Assembly: GCA_021234155.1 (NCBI GenBank)
Contig: JAJEKV010000041.1
Span: 7,200,917-7,264,916 of the forward strand
Source of the DNA: Isoetes taiwanensis
Taxonomy: Eukaryota > Streptophyta > Lycopodiopsida > Isoetales > Isoetaceae
DNA length: 64,000 bases
Direction of reading: 5' to 3'
Both the position numbers and the translations under genes were made by a program. A model generated the notes under the pieces. The model saw nothing but the letters and a program-made list of their open reading frames with translations, ran no database searches and had not been told where the DNA came from. Of the stretch, positions 1-11,420 are shown in pieces (position 1 is the first letter of the stretch; each line of letters opens with the position of its first letter).

Positions 1-1012
1 GTTTTCTACCCTTCCCAATCCGCTGAATGGGTTCCATCCCAGCCGGGATGCCATACAGCACACACCTCACATCACTTGGCAATGCGACTTTGGGGTTTAG
101 TGTCAGGTGCCAGGCGGCCTTCACTCTATGCTCAGATATAAAAGCTGTATTAGAAGGAAGGATCCAGCTAGTAGACAACACGAATTTACCGGTTCTAAGC
201 ATCCTAGTGAGTGTGTACACAAGGCTAGAACCCCCATGATAGTTCACAAAATGAAGGGCTCCTCCCAAGAGGTTCCTGTTATCCAAAACTACCACATGCT
301 TGATGTCCCATGCACCATAGAGCAAGTACAGGTCCTTGCCCATCTCCAACTGGCGCTCAGACACATTCTTTGTGTGCAGCTTGAAGTGTGGCTTCCCCAT
401 ATCCTTCATGCAATATCCTATTAGCCCCTCGAAACAATGGAGCCTGCTATTCTTTAACGCCTTACAAACAAGAACAACCCCCACAGGCTTCTTACCTCCC
501 CACCCAAACCTCCGCTTCATGGCCAAATTCACAACTCTAGGGGACTTCAGAGCGAGCCTAAAGACACCTGCTTGGTAATGCGGTGATCTAAGTCACGCCC
601 CTCTCTCCACAGAATAAACACTAAAACAGTCCTTCTCATAGAAATTAAGGAGCATGTCATAGAACTCTGGGGGTGCATCCATGCCTGCCACACCCAGTGT
701 CACACTCACGTCTATGAGGCCTATGCCTTCATCCTCAACAGCATTTGTGCATGCCTCCACACCAGACCTCCCAGAAGAAGAGTCTGGCTGCCCATTCCTG
801 GCTGCCCGCCCTGCTCTCCTAGCATCCCTCCTCATGGAAACAAAGCAAAGACAACAGGAAAAAACACAAGGAAATTTGAAGCTCACCTGGTTAGGTACGC
901 AGCCGGCTCCAAGCTCAGGATTTATAGACTGTAAGAGGGCCGGATTCCCCATCTTATCCGTTTCCAGCTTGCCAGGAACAGAAAGAGGCGCCTTCCAAAG
1001 ATAGTGCCTGCA
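1..1012 (-). pseudogene. Rep-type HUH endonuclease remnant (Replitron-like), runs off window
   Basis: Read on the minus strand, one frame stays open from about 1012 to the window edge except for one TGA at 593-595. It shows the three motifs of a rolling-circle Rep endonuclease in order: an N-terminal strand DVSVTLGV (motif I position), PHYQAGVFRL (an H-hydrophobic-Q version of the HUH motif), and GYCMKDMGKPHF, where Tyr would be the nicking residue followed by YxxK. After that come about 110 further residues without a helicase motif I recognise. Rep enzymes nick and join single-stranded DNA; in eukaryotic transposons such as Replitrons and Helitrons they drive transposition. The short domain with a YCxKD motif fits Replitron-type or viral-type Rep better than Helitron Rep. 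The TGA could be a CGA codon changed by CpG deamination. The start (ATG at 952) is uncertain because the frame is open further upstream. Confidence 0.6.
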
Positions 1013-1339
1013 TCAAACCATGCATCCGACCTGCTTGCCCACATCCCGCAGACTCCTGAAATACAGCGAACCAATTTTCCCTATTTCCATACTAACTTTC
1101 ATACAATACCTAACTTTAACCATTCAAACCATATGTAATAAATATACGGTTTCACAAACTGGGACAGCTTATCAATGTATTTCAGAAAGGAACTTTGCGT
1201 GCATACATTGTCAATGATGGTTATCATTATGTTCCTCTTTAGATAACCATTAAACTACCTCGTAACTCAAGTGCATACATGGCATTGAAAAATAAGAGAG
1301 AGCCTAATTGCAGTGTTATCTACTTGCCTAACATCGATT

Positions 1340-2485
1340 CAATTTAATTGTTATTTTGCTACATATTCTAAACGAGGTGCAGCTTGGACTATCACAGTCG
1401 TCGAATTCGTCGATCCTACGACCCAGATCGTATGTTGGGGCCTCTGGGCACCTCTCATTTCGCTTATAGTCATTTATAATTGGAGGCGCCTATGATTTTG
1501 AAATGTGAAATATGATTTCATTATTTTTTATCTTGAATCTATGTTTTTTTTTTTGTTTATAACAATCTATTCAATTGTTTTAAGGATATATATTCAATTG
1601 TTTTAAGGATATATAATCTATGGTTTCGGGAATTGTTATTTTTACATCCATATCAAATCCCCCTGGAACCCCTTGTTATTTTGCTACATATTCTAAACGA
1701 GGTGCACCTTGGACTACCACAGTCGTTGAATTCGTCGATCCTACGACCCAGATCGTATGTTGGGGCCTCTGGGCACCTCTCCTTTCGCTTATAGTCATTT
1801 ATAATTGGAGGCGCCTATGATTTTGAAATATGAAATACGATTTCGCCTAAGGTTTTGAGGGAATATCGAACCTCTATACGGCTTTGCCTAAGATTTTAGA
1901 ATATGAAATACGGGGGTTCGAACCTCTACCAAAATAACTCAATGTCCTAATAAGACTACTTTAGCTAGTGTATCCAGCGAGCTAATGTGATTATTTTTTA
2001 TCTTGAATCTATGTTTTTTTTTTATAACAATCTATTCAATTGTTTTAAGGATATATAGTCTATGGTTTTGGGAATTGTTATTTTTACATCCATATCAAAT
2101 CCCCCTGGAACCCCTGTTATTTTGCTACATATTCTAAACGAGGTGCACCTTGGACTACCACAGTCGTCGAATTCGTCGACCCTACGACCCAGATCGTATG
2201 TTGGGGCTTCTGGGAACCTCTCGTTTCGCTTATAGTCATCTATAATTGGAGGCGCCTATGATTTTGAAATATGAAATACGATTTCGCCTAAGGTTTTGAG
2301 GGAATATCGAACCTCTATACGACTTTGCCTAAGATTTTAAAATATGAAATACGGGGGTTTGAACCTCTACCAAAATAACTCGATGTCCTAATAAAACTAC
2401 TTTAGCCAATGTACCCAGCGAGCTAATATAATTATTTTTTATCTTGAATCTATGTTTTTTTTTATAACAATCTATTCAATTGTTT
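1340..2485. repeat. Tandem array, ~441-bp unit, 3 copies, split by a LINE
   Basis: A block beginning ttattttgctacatattc and carrying acgacccagatcgtatgttg appears at 1351, 1676 and 2117. The second and third copies are 441 bp apart; the first lacks about 116 bp. Units also contain cgggggttcgaacctct, which resembles a Pol III B box. Short open frames here repeat with the unit and are not genes. The array resumes at 6263, so the LINE at 2486-6262 lies inside it. Confidence 0.85.
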
Positions 2486-2587
2486 TAAGAATAGAATAGA
2501 ATAGAATAGGATTTTTAGCGTCCACGGAGACCAATTGGCCTATGGGACCCAAACAAAAAGAGAGCAGCAAGCATATTACTGACAGGA

Positions 2588-4559
2588 TTAAAAAACCCCC
2601 GCCCCGAAGGGTTTTCGAGGGAAAAACCTTAGCAGTAATAAGCCTCTTTGGCACACCGCACACAATTGCATAGGACGGTTCAATACCGGCCCCGTAGGAC
2701 ACAAACGAGTCCGTGCATCCATAACCTCCCGGAGGTATGACCCCAACAAACCCATCGACGCCGTAGTCAATAAGCGATGCAACGGCTGGCGGGCACTAGT
2801 GTCGAACATATCGCCTCGGATATGGGCAAATGCCGGGCAGGTCGGAGGGCATGACATTCATCCTCAATCGCGCTCGCCTGGTGGCAACAGCGGCAAAGCC
2901 TTTGCTCGCGGCTTAAGCGAGCCCCAACGCCCTGTTTCAATCGCGGAGGCGATGTGCCCCGTCGCGAATGGAAGCTAAGCTCGCGTTTCTTCATGGGTAT
3001 TTGGGTGTACAAATATTGGTGTGGGCCTCTTGTGAGCCTAGGATTGACTTCTTTGCCGATAGTGTGCCGCCTTTAACATGCGTCGAGCCTCTGCGATCCC
3101 ACGACTTGCGAAGGAAAGTAGCATCAAGGTATAGTTTAAGTGCCTCGCGATCTTTCTTTGTCCCGACACGGACGATCTGTTTTACTGCACACCCCGCGTG
3201 AGAACCACCGGGAGCCCGCTTTGTCTTTCCAAAGAAGATTTCAGGCGTTGGGGACCCATTGCCGCGGGCCAAAGCAAGGCGGGGCAAGCGTGTATCATCC
3301 ATAGCGACCACCTTTTGGAAGTAAACGATATGGCGTTCCAATGCAGCCCGTTGAAGGGGTAAAAGCTGTCTCACGGAGTAGGATGCGGTACGGGCTGTGG
3401 ACTTCACCCCCGGGGCCCGTGCCAAGAAGGCCTTCTGCACCGCCGAGGTCATTCCGGTGTTGAGGGATATCACCGGACCCCACATTCGCCCCATACAAAA
3501 GGGCCGGCTCAACCAAGGCCGAAACAAATGTGATTGGTGACCCTGGGCATACAACTCGCCTTGTGGTCATTGTTCTCGCATGGCATATAGTGCTTTCCAA
3601 CCCGCAGTGACCCGCAACCCGATAGCCCAAGATCCCAATGGGTGGTAGTTGAGAACTCAATCCCCAAGTACTTGTAGGTCGGAGCCACCTCTACCTCTTG
3701 CCCCGGTAAGTGAATGTGGGAAGCCTTGGGCCGACGGGATGATGCAACTAGCAAGACACCCTAGTTTTGGCCAAGTTAACTTCGCATGCCGCTGAATTGG
3801 CAAAAGTGTCAAGAGCATCCGGTGACGTTGCATGTCCTCCACGGAGTATAGGCCATGAGGTTGACATCGTCGGATATATGAGTTGCCGGATTGTGTGATG
3901 CATGATATGTGCGCCCGCACCCCCATGCTCAGAGAGCCAATCTTCCAACTGATCAATGTACAGGCCAAAGAGTGTGGGGGAGAGGGGGCAACCCTGACGC
4001 ACTCCAATGCTACTGGTCACCACCGGTGTGTCTTTGCTGATGTGATACGGCCCGAGCATGCCTCATCTGGGCGATATAACGTGATTCTCGCAAGTCCGGG
4101 GGTCCCCAAACGCCATAATCTGTCCCATAGCTTATTGCGGGGTATTGTGTCGAATGCCTTTGCAAAATCCACGAAACAACAGTACAGGTTCTGCCGGCGA
4201 TTCCTGCTATCTTCAATCAATGTGCGCAGAGTGAAGATATGATCAATGGTGGAATGTCTGGGCCGAAAGCCTGCCTGTGTAAGAGCTCGCACCTCCGTTT
4301 CCTCTGCCCATATTGTCACCACGCTCAAGGATGCCGCCAACGGTTTTGCAAAGAGAGAGCTGACCATAATAGTACGGTAGTTGGCCGGACATTGAGGGTC
4401 CCCTGCCTTGTATATGGGCACTACTCTACTAGTGGTCCATTGCGTAGGGAAGCCTTCTCGCAATGCTTTATTGAACAATGCCGTGAGAACAGGCACCAGT
4501 GGAGGCCCAGCCCATTTGGAAGCTCTGCGCATGCCATCTAAATCTCTTTGCCTTCCCAT
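2588..4559 (-). pseudogene. LINE reverse transcriptase and C-terminal domain
   Basis: Reverse transcriptase motifs follow in order on the minus strand: VVPIYKAGDP and NYRTI (near 4420-4360), AGFRPRHSTIDHIF, then FVDFAKAFDTIPRNKLW (near 4170), GVRQGCPLSPTLFGLYIDQL (near 4010-3950), and YKYLGIEF near 3670. This order is typical of LINE reverse transcriptases, which copy the element RNA at a nicked target. A Cys-rich stretch CRCCHQASAIEDECHALRP near 2870-2920 matches the C-terminal zinc-knuckle-like end of such elements. The motifs are spread over at least four frames with stops between, so it is a dead copy. The stretch that should carry the YADD active site is broken. Confidence 0.8.
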
Positions 4560-5182
4560 TAGCTAGGCGCCAGAGGCCCATGATGACACCCCCTCTGTGA
4601 TAACGAGCCATGCCTATCTGTGGAGGGACTGGTGCCCGCCCCCGGCCGGGTCATCAATTTATTGCAAATCTTTGTACCCATTGCTCAGAGGTGATGTTCC
4701 CCGTGGGCATCGGCCGCTTGCTCAAGACCCTTCTCCGAATGTCTGGGGTGCCGGTCCAGAGACCAAACATCATTCTTTGATGCTCTGCGAGGTATCGGCC
4801 TTCTTGGTCTTGAGAAAGGAACGGTATTGACCGACGGCCTGTGGGCGAGAGATGGGATCGATGACTTGCGGAGTGTGCGCGTTTGAGCTCAGACACTCAT
4901 CATCAAACCATCCATTGCGGGGAAGGTGGTGGTGCACGAGGCTTTGCCGTGAGCGCCTCTCCCAAAGCATCTTTTCTGCGGCCGTCGAAGCGGTGAGTCA
5001 CCGAAAGCATTGTTCTTGAAGTGTGGGGAGTTGCGGCCAGATCCCGCCAGATCATGCTCAAGCGGTGGGCATAGGTCCCCGACGGTCGTAGTCCAGTAGC
5101 GGTGGGCACCCGGTGTGTTGAGGCAAGAGGTGTGCAGGGAGCCTCCCACCGGAGATGCATGAGCGGGGGCGGTGGTCGGAGT

Positions 5183-5950
5183 CTACTTCCCGTCCCGAGT
5201 GTTCGTCCCGATGGAAAAATGAGTAACCAGTGCGCACCCGTTCCTCAACCGGCCAGATAATCCACCACACCGAGCCGCCCCTTGGTTCTCCCCGTCTACA
5301 AGTGCAGACCCATTTGGAAGGCGGCCATTGCACCAACCCATTCTGATAACCAGGTCAAAGATACTACCCAAAGAACAAAGAATCGCCGCCACCGCCGCCA
5401 TAGCGAAATATGGTCGTCATCCGATATCCTTGACCAAGCCACCTCTGCGGGGTTCAAGCGCAGAAGACGCCCTCTGCCGGGGGCTCAAATTTTGGAACCT
5501 TTCGGCTCCCGTGCGTGCATTAAAGTCGCCAAGCAACATAACCCCGCCTAACTGCTTTTGTCGGGCCAGTATGTCATCATATAGATCGACATAAGGCTCC
5601 AATCGATCCACATCTGAATGAGTGTTATAGAAGTTGCTCTCGGCATGTGGAAAGTAGCATCTTCGCTATGAGGAGAGTGTCGCCCTTGTCATGTTGCACG
5701 CAGCGCACTCCACAAGTAGCGATTGTACTGCATACATTTTTTGTGCAACAAGGCCCGAGTGCCTCAAGGTTGCACGCGGTAGTAGCAGCAACCCCGCCAT
5801 GCCCTCGCTTGCTGTGCACTCATTGAACACCGAGAAATGAGATAGCCAGGAGGTGCGGTAGTTCAGGTGCTCGCATGCTCCCATGTTTCCATGAGGAAAA
5901 TGAGATCCATATCGGTGCAATAGAGTTGAGACTCTTGCCTTTTTCGCCGG
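5183..5950 (-). pseudogene. LINE endonuclease domain
   Basis: Minus-strand fragments show MDLIFLMETWEHAS (near 5910), matching the catalytic Glu motif of LINE endonucleases, and GVMLLGDFNARTG (near 5540), the conserved GDFN motif. They sit just upstream of the reverse transcriptase in the expected order. The enzyme would nick target DNA to prime reverse transcription. Frames change between the motifs, so it is inactive. The stretch 5950-6262 is GC-rich and Ala/Pro-rich in translation, and may be the 5' part of the element. Confidence 0.7.
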
Positions 5951-6262
5951 GGAAGCCCCGAGCGGTTCAAGACACCATCCGGAGGTACGGTTCCTATTTG
6001 CGGCATTCGATGTGGGATCGACGATGATGATCCGGTTGCGGGGGGCGGTGTCAGCGGGCGCTGCAAAGCAATCGGAGCGGCGGGAGCAGGAGGTGCAGTA
6101 GGGGTACTGGCCGCATAAGCAGCAGCAGCAGCAGGAGTGGCAGCAGCCTGACGCATTGCCTCGGCAACCTCAGCAGGCGCCGACCTGAAAATGCGAAGCT
6201 TGCCCCGGACAAGGCCTGCAGCCCCCCCTCTACGACGGACGTCCCTGACCTGGGCCAGCTGC

Positions 6263-6345
6263 TTTCGGGAATTGTTATTTTTACATCCATATCAAATCCC
6301 CCTGGAACCCCCTGTTATTTTGCTACATATTCACATCTAATATGA
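6263..6345 (+). repeat. Continuation of the 441-bp array beyond the LINE
   Basis: The motif gggaattgttatttttacat and the following ttattttgctacatattc match the array units at 1626 and 2070 base for base over about 70 bp. The sequence then diverges. Confidence 0.85.
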
Positions 6346-6989
6346 CAAAAAATAAATTAGATGAGTTGCTATTTTTCTTTCCCATCTCCTAGTATCTTGA
6401 GACACACAAAAGCCATTAAAATAACTTATTGGATTTGTTGGTGATGATGAGCACCTAGTAGAAGCATCTAGGTCTGTTCAAGCGTGGGTTATTGCTCATT
6501 CTTCATGTTGTTCACAACCAAAAGCTTTGTGATTAAAAGATGCACCCATCACTTTTGGCTCCATAACAACAGTGTAGAAAAGCTACTTTTATCTTTGAAG
6601 TCCTTCCATAAGAGGCTATTGTTATTAACGGTTTATGGGCATTCAAATGACTATCAGGATGCATGCATTGAAAGCATGCATTGAAATGGCTATTAAGGAT
6701 GCATAACAATGACTATTAAGGATGTACCTTGTTCTTTATGTCATCATGACTTCACGCACGTGGATCGCATCGTTGCTTCAGAAGAATACCCTTATAACAT
6801 ATTTTCACATGACCATGCATTTGCAAAACTTCTATGACAAACTCTATTAAGAGCTTGAAAATACTCCAAAATCCTCTCCAATACCAAAGTAGCTAGAATC
6901 ACGAATTTTCTACCATTGAAAAATGTGCCATTGAAGCTGAGCTCGATGAGAAGAACTGTTTTCTCTTTCAAACCTGAATGAATCTGTCA
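6346..6989. other. AT-rich stretch, no feature recognised
   Basis: Nothing with coding or RNA character was recognised. A short duplication of atgcattgaaa occurs near 6663-6680. Confidence 0.4.
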
Positions 6990-7075
6990 CTGCAGTTTTC
7001 TTTTGCCCATTGTATGGGTCCCATGACCTATTGGTCTCCGTGGACGTTAAAAACTATTCTATTCTATTCTATTCT
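6990..7075 (+). mobile_element. 3' end of the same LINE family, opposite orientation
   Basis: The sequence tgggtcccatgacctattgg, then tctccgtggacgtt, ending in repeated ctatt, is the reverse complement of the LINE end at 2486-2550 with a few differences. This fits a strongly 5'-truncated second insertion. Confidence 0.7.
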
Positions 7076-7239
7076 TTTGCATTAAGTTACAATGGAACTG
7101 GTGAGATTTGCAGAATTATACCACTTTAAAAGTGAAGCTTTACATGTATTAAAGCAACTCTCTGCTTAGCCTGCAAATAGAAAGCTAGAAATGAAGTTAT
7201 GCCATTCCTATAGAGTTCACTTCACATTCTTTGCAGCAG

Positions 7240-7540
7240 CTAGCTACAGTAAGTTAAGTTGCATCACACAACATCTTTAGAAATGTAGAGATAGTAGATT
7301 CAATATGAGCTAAACTATCTGATACTCCTCACTTTTACCAATTGCATATAGTTTTATGACCACATTTCGCTAGGATTATTTCAAATTACTTTAAGTTAAG
7401 TTGCAGCAACACGATCTGCATACAACATCTTTAGAAATGTAGAGACATTAGCTTCAATATGAGCTGGCTTTTACCAAATGCATATAGTTTTCTGACCATA
7501 TTTCACTAAGATTATTCCAAATTTCTTTATTTCTCCATGC
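7240..7540. repeat. Two-copy tandem duplication, ~140 bp
   Basis: Two imperfect copies run gttaagttgca ... acatctttagaaatgtagag ... gcatatagtttt ... attatt(t/c)caaatt, about 140 bp apart. They lie downstream of the LdpA-like exons, perhaps in an intron or 3' region. Confidence 0.7.
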
Positions 7541-7700
7541 ATGTTACCTAATATATCCAGTATTGCAGGCAAACTTCTTCCACCCTTCAATTCTGCAAGA
7601 TAGTCACACAGTTTTATGTGATCATAAACAACTACATGTGAGATGCTGCCATGAGATCACTGCAAAAATAAGCACACATTGTAACCTAGAATATAAAAAG

Positions 7701-7797
7701 TGCATACATATTCTAAGATATGCCAGGTTCAGCAGCTTTTGAAATGTGGGCATACATATTCTAAGATATGCCAGGTTCAGCAGCTTTTGAAATGTGA
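7701..7797. repeat. Perfect two-copy tandem repeat, 48-bp unit
   Basis: The unit beginning gcatacatattctaagatat and ending cagcttttgaaatgtg occurs twice back to back without changes, which suggests a recent duplication. Confidence 0.9.
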
Positions 7798-8974
7798 GAC
7801 ACTAAGATTGATGGTTTTTTTATTAGCGGAACTTGTCTGGAATACTGGTTAAGCTTCCAACAAGCAGGTCAAATACTCAACATTAACAAACGGAGAATAC
7901 AGAAAACTTCTCTTCTCTAGATCAAAGAGGATGGGCTTACTACATTTTTATCTTTGCCATCTAGTATAGCTAATGACCCCTTGCTTCTGATAAGCTATCA
8001 GCATGCCGGAATCCATTGCAACTCTTATTTGCCTGATTTCATTAGAAACTGCATAATAGGGCTGCAGCTGGAAACGTTGCACAATACCTTCTCTATGACT
8101 ATAAGCCATGACACTGAACTGGTACAAAAGTTAAGAACACTCATTCCATTTTGAAGAAGCTCTATAGGAACTGAAGAAGAAGAGCATAGTCAATGATTTA
8201 ATGTCCTATCTACTCCACATCTTTCTTGCATAAAAAAAAGGAGATAAAAGAAGGTTCCTCTCAAATAGAGGCATTACCAACTTACATATAGGACTGGAGA
8301 AAGAGAAACACGATTAATTATCAATGATTTAATGTCCTCTTTGGTCAACATCTTGCAGGTAGTTCTAAAACACTACATAGAATAAAGTATTCAAGCATTA
8401 GGGAAAGAAACAAAAAGAAAAACTTTGATTAGACAATAGTATATTATTTCCTAAACTTTAAAGCGTAATTCTCTAAGAGAAAATCTGAAAGGTTGGAAAA
8501 GAAACTTAGAAAAAGCATTACTTACATGTCTCTTTGAGAAATAATCCTTTCATGTTGTTCTATCAGCTCAGCATCTAAATGGCTCAGGTTCCAGTGTGAG
8601 ATACTTTTGGTTTTTGTAAAGTTCTGCAATGGCATCATTCATAACTCGATGTAAAAGGAAATGCAAGAAAACTTAAATTACTCTCCTGCTTTACTCTATT
8701 AGATTAAAAGATGCAACTCCATTTATTTCTAAAAATGAACAAGAAATCGTATTACAAATGGTCATGCCATTAGACTTGCTGCATGGCCAAGTTGTGAATG
8801 CACGTGGAGCCTAGGGTAGGCCTAGACTTTAGTTCATGATGCACCATCATTCACAGGCAGATATACTCCTTTCACATTTCCTTTGACAGATATGACAGAT
8901 ATGAAATAAACATAATTTACAGCATGAAAGCTCATATATTATGCAAATAAGTAGTTCCGATTTATGCTTTCTAC

Positions 8975-10191
8975 CTGCTTTTCGGAAGTGTACATCTTCA
9001 TCATCGGTGATACTAATCATGATCCAAGGTCTACAAAAACACCCGCTGGTGCGTAAAGTAAGTTTGCTAGCTATGTCTATTCCATCTATGACAGCACTTA
9101 TAACTGCTGGATCTGCTGCACATTCAATGCAATCGACTGACATTATCCAAAAGCAAAAATTAATATATAAAAAATGGGCATATCACAAATAGAATTGCAC
9201 TTGAGAATAATGAATCACGGTTTAAGAAGCGTTAATAGTCATAGTTTTTTAAGAAGCAGTAACAACGTACACATCCAGGAACTTACCACCAGCAAGGGAA
9301 TATATTAACGACAAGTTCCTCACATCAATAACATCCTGCATGGAAAACCTATTAGTTATTGATAACATCATTCAGGACCAAATCTTATAGTTAGGAATTA
9401 GCCATAAAGAGCATTAGACTTTCTACATAAATATCAGCTATTATTGGAAGAATTTTCTTTGTTGTTACACCACAAAAGCATCATAGGGGCAACCATATTG
9501 GCAATAATTATTCTTATCGTCTCCAATACCAGCAATTTGCAGCTACGAAAAGCCTGTTAGCAGTTAAAGTACCTAGCCAGACAATTCTTCAGGTGACGGA
9601 GTGTATGTCCTACATCGGTTTATGCACATATTTTCCTCAAAAATTTATGTGTCTTCATAAGCCACCAGCGTACACAGCTTGTATGCAACCAGATAACCTC
9701 TTGAATGGAACGAAATACTAACCACCATTTCTTTAGTGCCTCCAAAGAACAGAATCTTCAATGCACCAGCTGCTATTTTTGCTATTATATGTTTCACTTC
9801 TTTTTAAGTTAGAATTATTGCAGGACTACTTTACTGCTGTGAAAGTCTAGGAATGAGAAATTCATCAAATATATTCTGTTTCTTACCTCAAAGCTTGCTC
9901 CGCAAATGAGCTTAACCCAATGACCTTTAGCTAAAGTAACTTCCGGGGGTTCATTTTCTACTTTCCTCTGCGCATGCAATGATTGAACTGTTGAAAGGAC
10001 GTCTGAGGCCAACAAGATAAAGATTCAGAAATTGCAAGAACAATAATTTTGCACTCATAATCATCTTCTGGGTGCAGTTACCTACGTACCTTGCTTAGAA
10101 AACTTATGAATGCAGTCTTGACTGCATAATATTGAAGCCTTCGAAGCATATCTGATCCTCTTCTGTGCAAATTTCTTTCTGTCCATTTTTC
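8975..10191 (-). CDS. LdpA-like iron-sulphur protein, N-terminal exons (partial model)
   Basis: Four minus-strand exons join in phase with GT/AG borders: 10191-10090, 10002-9887, 9335-9287 and 9136-8975. The joined protein shows KGHWVKLICGASFE, DVIDVRNLSLIYSLAG, VDCIECAADPAVISAV and CRPWIMISITDDEDVHFRKAG. This is the conserved N-terminal half of the LdpA family, redox-sensing Fe-S proteins linked to the circadian clock in cyanobacteria and present, probably in plastids, in plants. The possible start ATG lies in the first listed exon (near 10186); an in-phase upstream exon around 10600-10552 is possible but unproven. The next family block, a Cys-rich EFDP..CP..C..PCE stretch carrying the cluster ligands, was not found between 7100 and 8974. 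A spliceable segment at 8624-8527 (acceptor CAG, donor GTAAGT) does not resemble it and hits a stop. The gene either has very long introns or has lost its 3' half. Confidence 0.72.
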
Positions 10192-11223
10192 CTGAATATG
10201 ATACAATGCTTCCTTGGCATGCCAAAGATGAATGCAATGCCCTTTGATTTCTTATGCATATGTGGTTTTAGTCAATAGAAATTGTGCAGACCCCAAGATC
10301 TTGGAGAAGACGCCAACACAAATAGAAAACAAAAAGGGAAAATATTATACCTCTTCTATGATAATATTTTTGTGATTCTTGTAGTGTAGAGATCATCTGA
10401 GCAAGATAATGTCTTTGCACTTGGAAACACAGGGCTTTTGTTTGATTACGTTACTCTTGAACAGTAATATGGCATTAAACATGGGTGTTTTTGCAAAAAC
10501 CCAAAAGATTTCTTATAAATTCTGGAGATCATCTTTTTCACTTACCTTCATTTCTTGCTGAGAAACCTACACGGAAAACTTCGAAGCTCCCTTTGATTCC
10601 AAACAAAAGCGAAAATCATCTGATAAAAAGACCATGCACAGATTACCTTTCCGTCCTGTGCATTGATTGGGATCATATGCCATAGTCTCTACGAGCAGAA
10701 AAGAAAATCTACAGGCACTACCCTTCGCAATACTTCAGCAGAATGTCTTTGAGATGGGGCGATACAATGTATTCCCCTGCCAGAAAATTATATGCTAGAG
10801 AATAATTTGAAAAAATAAAAAAACACTGCTCAAGCCAGAGTTTAGAGAGCTACTGGAGGGCCGGAATCAATGTTTGGTGCACCCGCATCTAAGAAACACC
10901 TAGAAAAACTGCCGAATTTACCATCTTGATTCAATTTAAACCATCCAGGTAGCCAAAGCCATCAAGATCATGCTCTTCCCATCGAGAGCAAAATCTTCTC
11001 TATAGGATATCTTTATTGTTTCGATGTATTGCGGGAAGAAGAGAGCCAGAACCGTCGCATAAAACAGCCGAATCGAAAGGACTAAAATAAGCTAGAAAAT
11101 TTAACGGCCGAGATGCTCTGCACAAACTATCATTTTTTGCTTTTATTACTATATACAAGCCCCTTGTTATTTAAGGTCTATGCAAATTCAATTGTGTATT
11201 GAACGAATAAATTTTCCTTGGAC
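10192..11223. other. Upstream region of the LdpA-like gene
   Basis: AT-rich. A possible 5' exon ends at a GTAAGTG donor near 10551 (minus strand), in phase with the exon starting at 10191. No other coding signal was seen, and no promoter could be fixed. Confidence 0.3.
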
Positions 11224-11420
11224 TTTTTTTTTTTTTTTTTTAAGGACGAAAGCCAAAACGTTTATTAATCAGAGAAAAAGTACAAAATTTACATGTCTCA
11301 TCTAACTGTGTAAGCACACAGAGATGCCACAGGAGCACGAGCCTGGAGCACAATGTACTTACTCCAGAATAGGAGACTAATGATAAGAATCAATTCGAAG
11401 ATACTGAATCCAGATGCGTT
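11224..11420 (-). mobile_element. Poly(A)-tailed retroelement 3' end (LINE-like)
   Basis: On the minus strand the sequence ends gattaataaacgttttggct, ttcgtcctt and then about 18 A (11241-11224). It resembles the end of the plus-strand insertion at 39036-39091 (gattaatacagaaacttcg then poly A). This is typical of L1-type 3' ends. No coding part was recognised upstream. Confidence 0.55.

Larger units (their letters stand above)
2486..6262 (-). mobile_element. Non-LTR retrotransposon (LINE) with (CTATT)n 3' tail, decayed
   Basis: This GC-rich block interrupts the AT-rich tandem array. Reading right to left it holds an apurinic-type endonuclease, a reverse transcriptase and a C-terminal Cys/His segment, ending in a CTATT microsatellite at 2486-2510 as the 3' tail. 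Frame changes are frequent, so no domain is intact. The host repeat stops near ttgttttaag at 2485 and resumes at tttcgggaattg near 6263, so a few bases of the target unit are missing. The microsatellite tail suggests an RTE- or CR1-like clade rather than L1. The clade was not tested. Confidence 0.8.

Noticed and set aside
2486-7075. Terminal inverted repeats of a 4.6-kb DNA transposon
   Set aside because: The matching ends carry a microsatellite tail at the LINE 3' side, the LINE ends near 6262 where the tandem array resumes, and no target duplication fits.
7240-7797. CRISPR-like array
   Set aside because: Only two copies of each unit, without regular spacers; these are ordinary tandem duplications.
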